A stretch of DNA of 64,000 bases from Mycobacterium sp. ST-F2 (GTDB taxonomy: Bacteria; Actinomycetota; Actinomycetes; Mycobacteriales; Mycobacteriaceae). The position numbers and the translations under genes are program-made. Under the pieces are notes generated by a model. That model ran no database searches. It saw only the letters and a program-made list of their open reading frames with translations, and was not told where the DNA came from. How positions within the stretch are numbered: position 1 is the first letter of the stretch; every line of letters begins with the position of its first letter. Of this stretch, positions 61,916 to 64,000 are shown piece by piece. The stretch is from NCBI RefSeq assembly GCF_001905655.1, contig NZ_JMHT01000021.1, positions 18,111-82,110 of the forward strand, written 5' to 3'.

Positions 61916-63004
61916 CTACCCCTCGATGAAGGCTTCCAGCTGAGCGCGCGCGAGGTCGTCGGCGACCTGCTCCGGCGGGCTCTTCATCAGGTAGGCCGAG
62001 GCCGGCAGGATCGGGCCACCGAGGCCGCGGTCCTTGGCGATCTTGGCGGCGCGCACGGCGTCGATGATGATGCCGGCCGAGTTGGGGGAGTCCCAGACCT
62101 CGAGCTTGTACTCCAGGTTCAGCGGCACGTCACCGAAGGCGCGACCCTCGAGGCGGACGTACGCCCACTTGCGGTCGTCGAGCCACGCGACGTAGTCCGA
62201 CGGGCCGATGTGCACGTTCTTGTCGTAGACCTTGTCGGCCAGCGAGCCGGTCAGGTTCGAGGTGACGGCCTGGGTCTTGGAGACCTTCTTCGACTCCAGG
62301 CGCTCGCGCTCGAGCATGTTCTTGAAGTCCATGTTGCCGCCGACGTTCAGCTGGTAGGTGCGGTCCAGCGTGACGCCGCGATCCTCGAACAGCTTGGCCA
62401 TCACGCGGTGGGTGATGGTCGCGCCGACCTGGCTCTTGATGTCGTCACCGACGATCGGCACGCCGGCGTCCTCGAACTTCTTGGCCCACTCCGGGTCGGA
62501 GGCGATGAACACGGGCAGGGCGTTGACGAACGCGACCTTGGCGTCGATGGCGCACTGCGCGTAGAACTTGTCGGCCTCTTCGGAGCCGACGGGCAGGTAG
62601 GAGACCAGGACGTCGACGTTCGCGTCCTTGAGGGCCTTGACCACGTCGACGGGCTCGGCGTCGGAGACCTCGATGGTGTCGGCGTAGTACTTGCCGATGC
62701 CGTCGAGGGTCGGGCCGCGCTGCACGATGACGTCGGTCGGCGGCACGTCGGCGATCTTGATGGTGTTGTTCTCGGAGGCGCCGATGGCCTCGGAGAGGTC
62801 GAAGCCGACCTTCTTGGCGTCCACGTCGAACGCGGCGACGAACTTCACGTCGCGCACGTGGTACGGGCCGAACTTGACGTGCATCAGACCCGGGACGGTC
62901 GAGTTTTCGTCGGCGTCCTGGTAGTACTGCACGCCCTGCACGAGCGATGCCGCGCAGTTGCCCACGCCGACGATTGCGACGCGTACCTCGTTCGACTCAG
63001 ACAT
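61916..63004 (-). CDS. ino1: Inositol-1-phosphate (myo-inositol-3-phosphate) synthase
   Basis: A 362-residue NAD-dependent enzyme converting glucose-6-phosphate to myo-inositol-phosphate, the first step towards PI, PIMs, LAM and mycothiol. The [12 protein letters not shown] nucleotide loop, [25 protein letters not shown] and NLNVGGN-like [12 protein letters not shown] motifs and catalytic Lys residues (KMVKS-like [10 protein letters not shown]) are present. ATG 63004 has AAAAGGAGA upstream. Homologue of Rv0046c. Confidence 0.97.
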   Translation of the reverse strand: MSESNEVRVAIVGVGNCAASLVQGVQYYQDADENSTVPGLMHVKFGPYHVRDVKFVAAFDVDAKKVGFDLSEAIGASENNTIKIADVPPTDVIVQRGPTLDGIGKYYADTIEVSDAEPVDVVKALKDANVDVLVSYLPVGSEEADKFYAQCAIDAKVAFVNALPVFIASDPEWAKKFEDAGVPIVGDDIKSQVGATITHRVMAKLFEDRGVTLDRTYQLNVGGNMDFKNMLERERLESKKVSKTQAVTSNLTGSLADKVYDKNVHIGPSDYVAWLDDRKWAYVRLEGRAFGDVPLNLEYKLEVWDSPNSAGIIIDAVRAAKIAKDRGLGGPILPASAYLMKSPPEQVADDLARAQLEAFIEG

Positions 63005-63057
63005 GTGACGGTCTCCTTTTCCTACTCTTTCAGTGCATTCGCCGGGGGCGCGTGCGC

Positions 63058-63630
63058 TCAGGTTTGGTCGGCGTGGCCTTGTGACGGCGGTGCCGTCGGT
63101 CCGGCGGTTGCCACGCGCTCGGCAGCTATCAGCTCGTTGAGCCATTTCACTTCGCGCTCACTGGACTCGAGCCCGAGCTGATGCAGCTGGCGGGTGTAGC
63201 GGTCGAGTGAACTGCTGGCCCGTGCGATCGCCTCGCGCAGACCTTCGCGACGCTCCTCGACCTGACGGCGCCGCCCTTCCAGGATTCGCATCCTGGCCTC
63301 GGCGGGCGTCCGGTTGAAGAACGCCAAGTGCACACCGAATCCGTCATCGGTGTAGTTCTGGGGGCCGGTGTCGGCGACGAGCTCGGTGAACCGTTGCTTG
63401 CCGGCGTCGGTCAGTTGGTAGACGCGGCGGGCGCGGCGCACCTTGGTCGAACCGAGCGGCGCCGCATCTTCGACGATCAGGCCGTCGGCCTGCATGCGGC
63501 GCAGCGCCGGGTAGAGCGAGCCGTACGAGAACGCACGGAACGCACCCAGCAGTCCGGTCAGCCGTTTGCGCAGCTCATAGCCGTGCATGGGGGACTCCAG
63601 CAGAAGCCCCAGGATGGCCAGCTCCAGCAC
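63058..63630 (-). CDS. PadR-family transcriptional regulator (Rv0047c-like)
   Basis: A 190-residue PadR regulator: [41 protein letters not shown] and the wing [15 protein letters not shown], followed by a C-terminal Vir-like helix region. The GTG at 63630 has GGGAGGTGA upstream; ATG 63648 is in frame but its codons overlap that ribosome site. An inverted repeat TATCG-CGC-CGATA (63704-63716) upstream may be its operator. Confidence 0.92.
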   Translation of the reverse strand: MLELAILGLLLESPMHGYELRKRLTGLLGAFRAFSYGSLYPALRRMQADGLIVEDAAPLGSTKVRRARRVYQLTDAGKQRFTELVADTGPQNYTDDGFGVHLAFFNRTPAEARMRILEGRRRQVEERREGLREAIARASSSLDRYTRQLHQLGLESSEREVKWLNELIAAERVATAGPTAPPSQGHADQT

Positions 63631-64000
63631 AGTGTCACCTCCCGACATGAATTGACGGCAACGCATATTGAGCGCTAGGACGCTTCAACACCTCGCGCCA
63701 TAGTATCGCGCCGATATATACGGGGCCAATCGACTGCGCACATGGAGATGATTCAGGCTCGGTAGCCTCTTGGAACGACAGGGTGGTCTCGGCGATCGGC
63801 GACCGCCGCTCGCCGATTAGGAGCCGTTCTGCGGGCTCTCGCATGCTTTACCAGACTTCGGCTGGCCGAGCCGACGACCCGCGATCAGCCGGGGTGCGGT
63901 GCGCACGGACGGTGGGAATGGTCGTGCGTCGCTGCACACGTCCTGAATGAGGCTAAGTCCCCTGGGGTGGTGGGAATTCGGGGACGGGGCTGAGGTGGGC
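63631..64000. other. Intergenic region upstream of padR, no gene seen
   Basis: No open frame with convincing codon use lies in this last 370 bases. The left part has AT-rich promoter-like sequence (63655-63725) for padR, including the 13-base inverted repeat above. A gene may start beyond the window end. Confidence 0.5.

Overview
The window is a replication-origin segment of a high-GC actinobacterium, almost certainly a rapidly growing Mycobacterium (Mycolicibacterium). The gene order dnaA-dnaN-gnd-recF-dciA-gyrB-gyrA on one side and rpmH-rnpA-yidD-yidC-khpB/jag-rsmG-parA-parB on the other is the mycobacterial oriC arrangement. The gnd gene between dnaN and recF, and a glucosylglycerate hydrolase, both point to the fast growers. 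The two halves run away from oriC, which lies in the dnaA-dnaN gap (about 13.4-13.8 kb).

Region by region. (1) 1-2865: an AT-richer accessory patch next to the 3' end of tRNA-Ala. It holds a winged-helix protein, a HIT-domain protein under an operator-like promoter, a convergent nucleotidyltransferase, and a frameshifted tyrosine-recombinase remnant. This is where M. tuberculosis has cwsA/ppiA, so it looks like a decayed tRNA-integrated element. (2) 2866-15337, minus strand: tRNA-Ala, a 40-residue membrane protein, tRNA-Ile, a DUF3566 membrane protein, gyrA, an extra small monooxygenase, gyrB, dciA, recF, gnd, dnaN, oriC, dnaA. (3) 15338-23.3 kb: rpmH to parB, then an Rv3916c-like protein, an alpha/beta hydrolase and a cluster of parS sites. 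(4) 23.2-31.2 kb: a deazaflavin-type nitroreductase-like protein, a giant cyclase/ATPase/LuxR regulator, a P-loop kinase, cwlM, trxA, trxB and a truncated anti-sigma-M factor. (5) 31.2-32.7 kb: a disturbed patch with gene fragments between the anti-sigma remnant and sigM. (6) 32.7-42.1 kb: sigM, murJ, a DUF6049-type membrane protein, a NUDIX hydrolase, the tRNA nucleotidyltransferase and an Asp-rich repeat protein. (7) 42.1-63.7 kb: the block matching M. tuberculosis Rv0036c-Rv0047c (MDMPI-like protein, MFS, YqgE, small membrane protein, Mtc28, leuS, MarR, LLM oxidoreductase, Rv0045c hydrolase, ino1, PadR). Lineage additions within it are a MerR/TipA regulator, an SDR, glucosylglycerate hydrolase, a GlnQ plus fused binding-protein/permease transporter, a PhoX phosphatase and an E. 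coli-type AhpCF peroxidase system.

Functionally the core couples initiation and clamp loading (dnaA, dnaN, dciA), topology (gyrAB), repair (recF), segregation (parAB and at least seven parS-like sites), membrane insertion (yidC/yidD), cell-wall precursor control (cwlM, murJ) and redox homeostasis (sigM, trxAB, ahpCF).

The most unusual points are the HIT/nucleotidyltransferase/wHTH cluster at tRNA-Ala, the sigM-antisigma disruption, the monooxygenase gene between gyrB and gyrA, and two long palindromic hairpins at gene boundaries. All gene calls rest on reading the sequence and on family knowledge; no database search was run.
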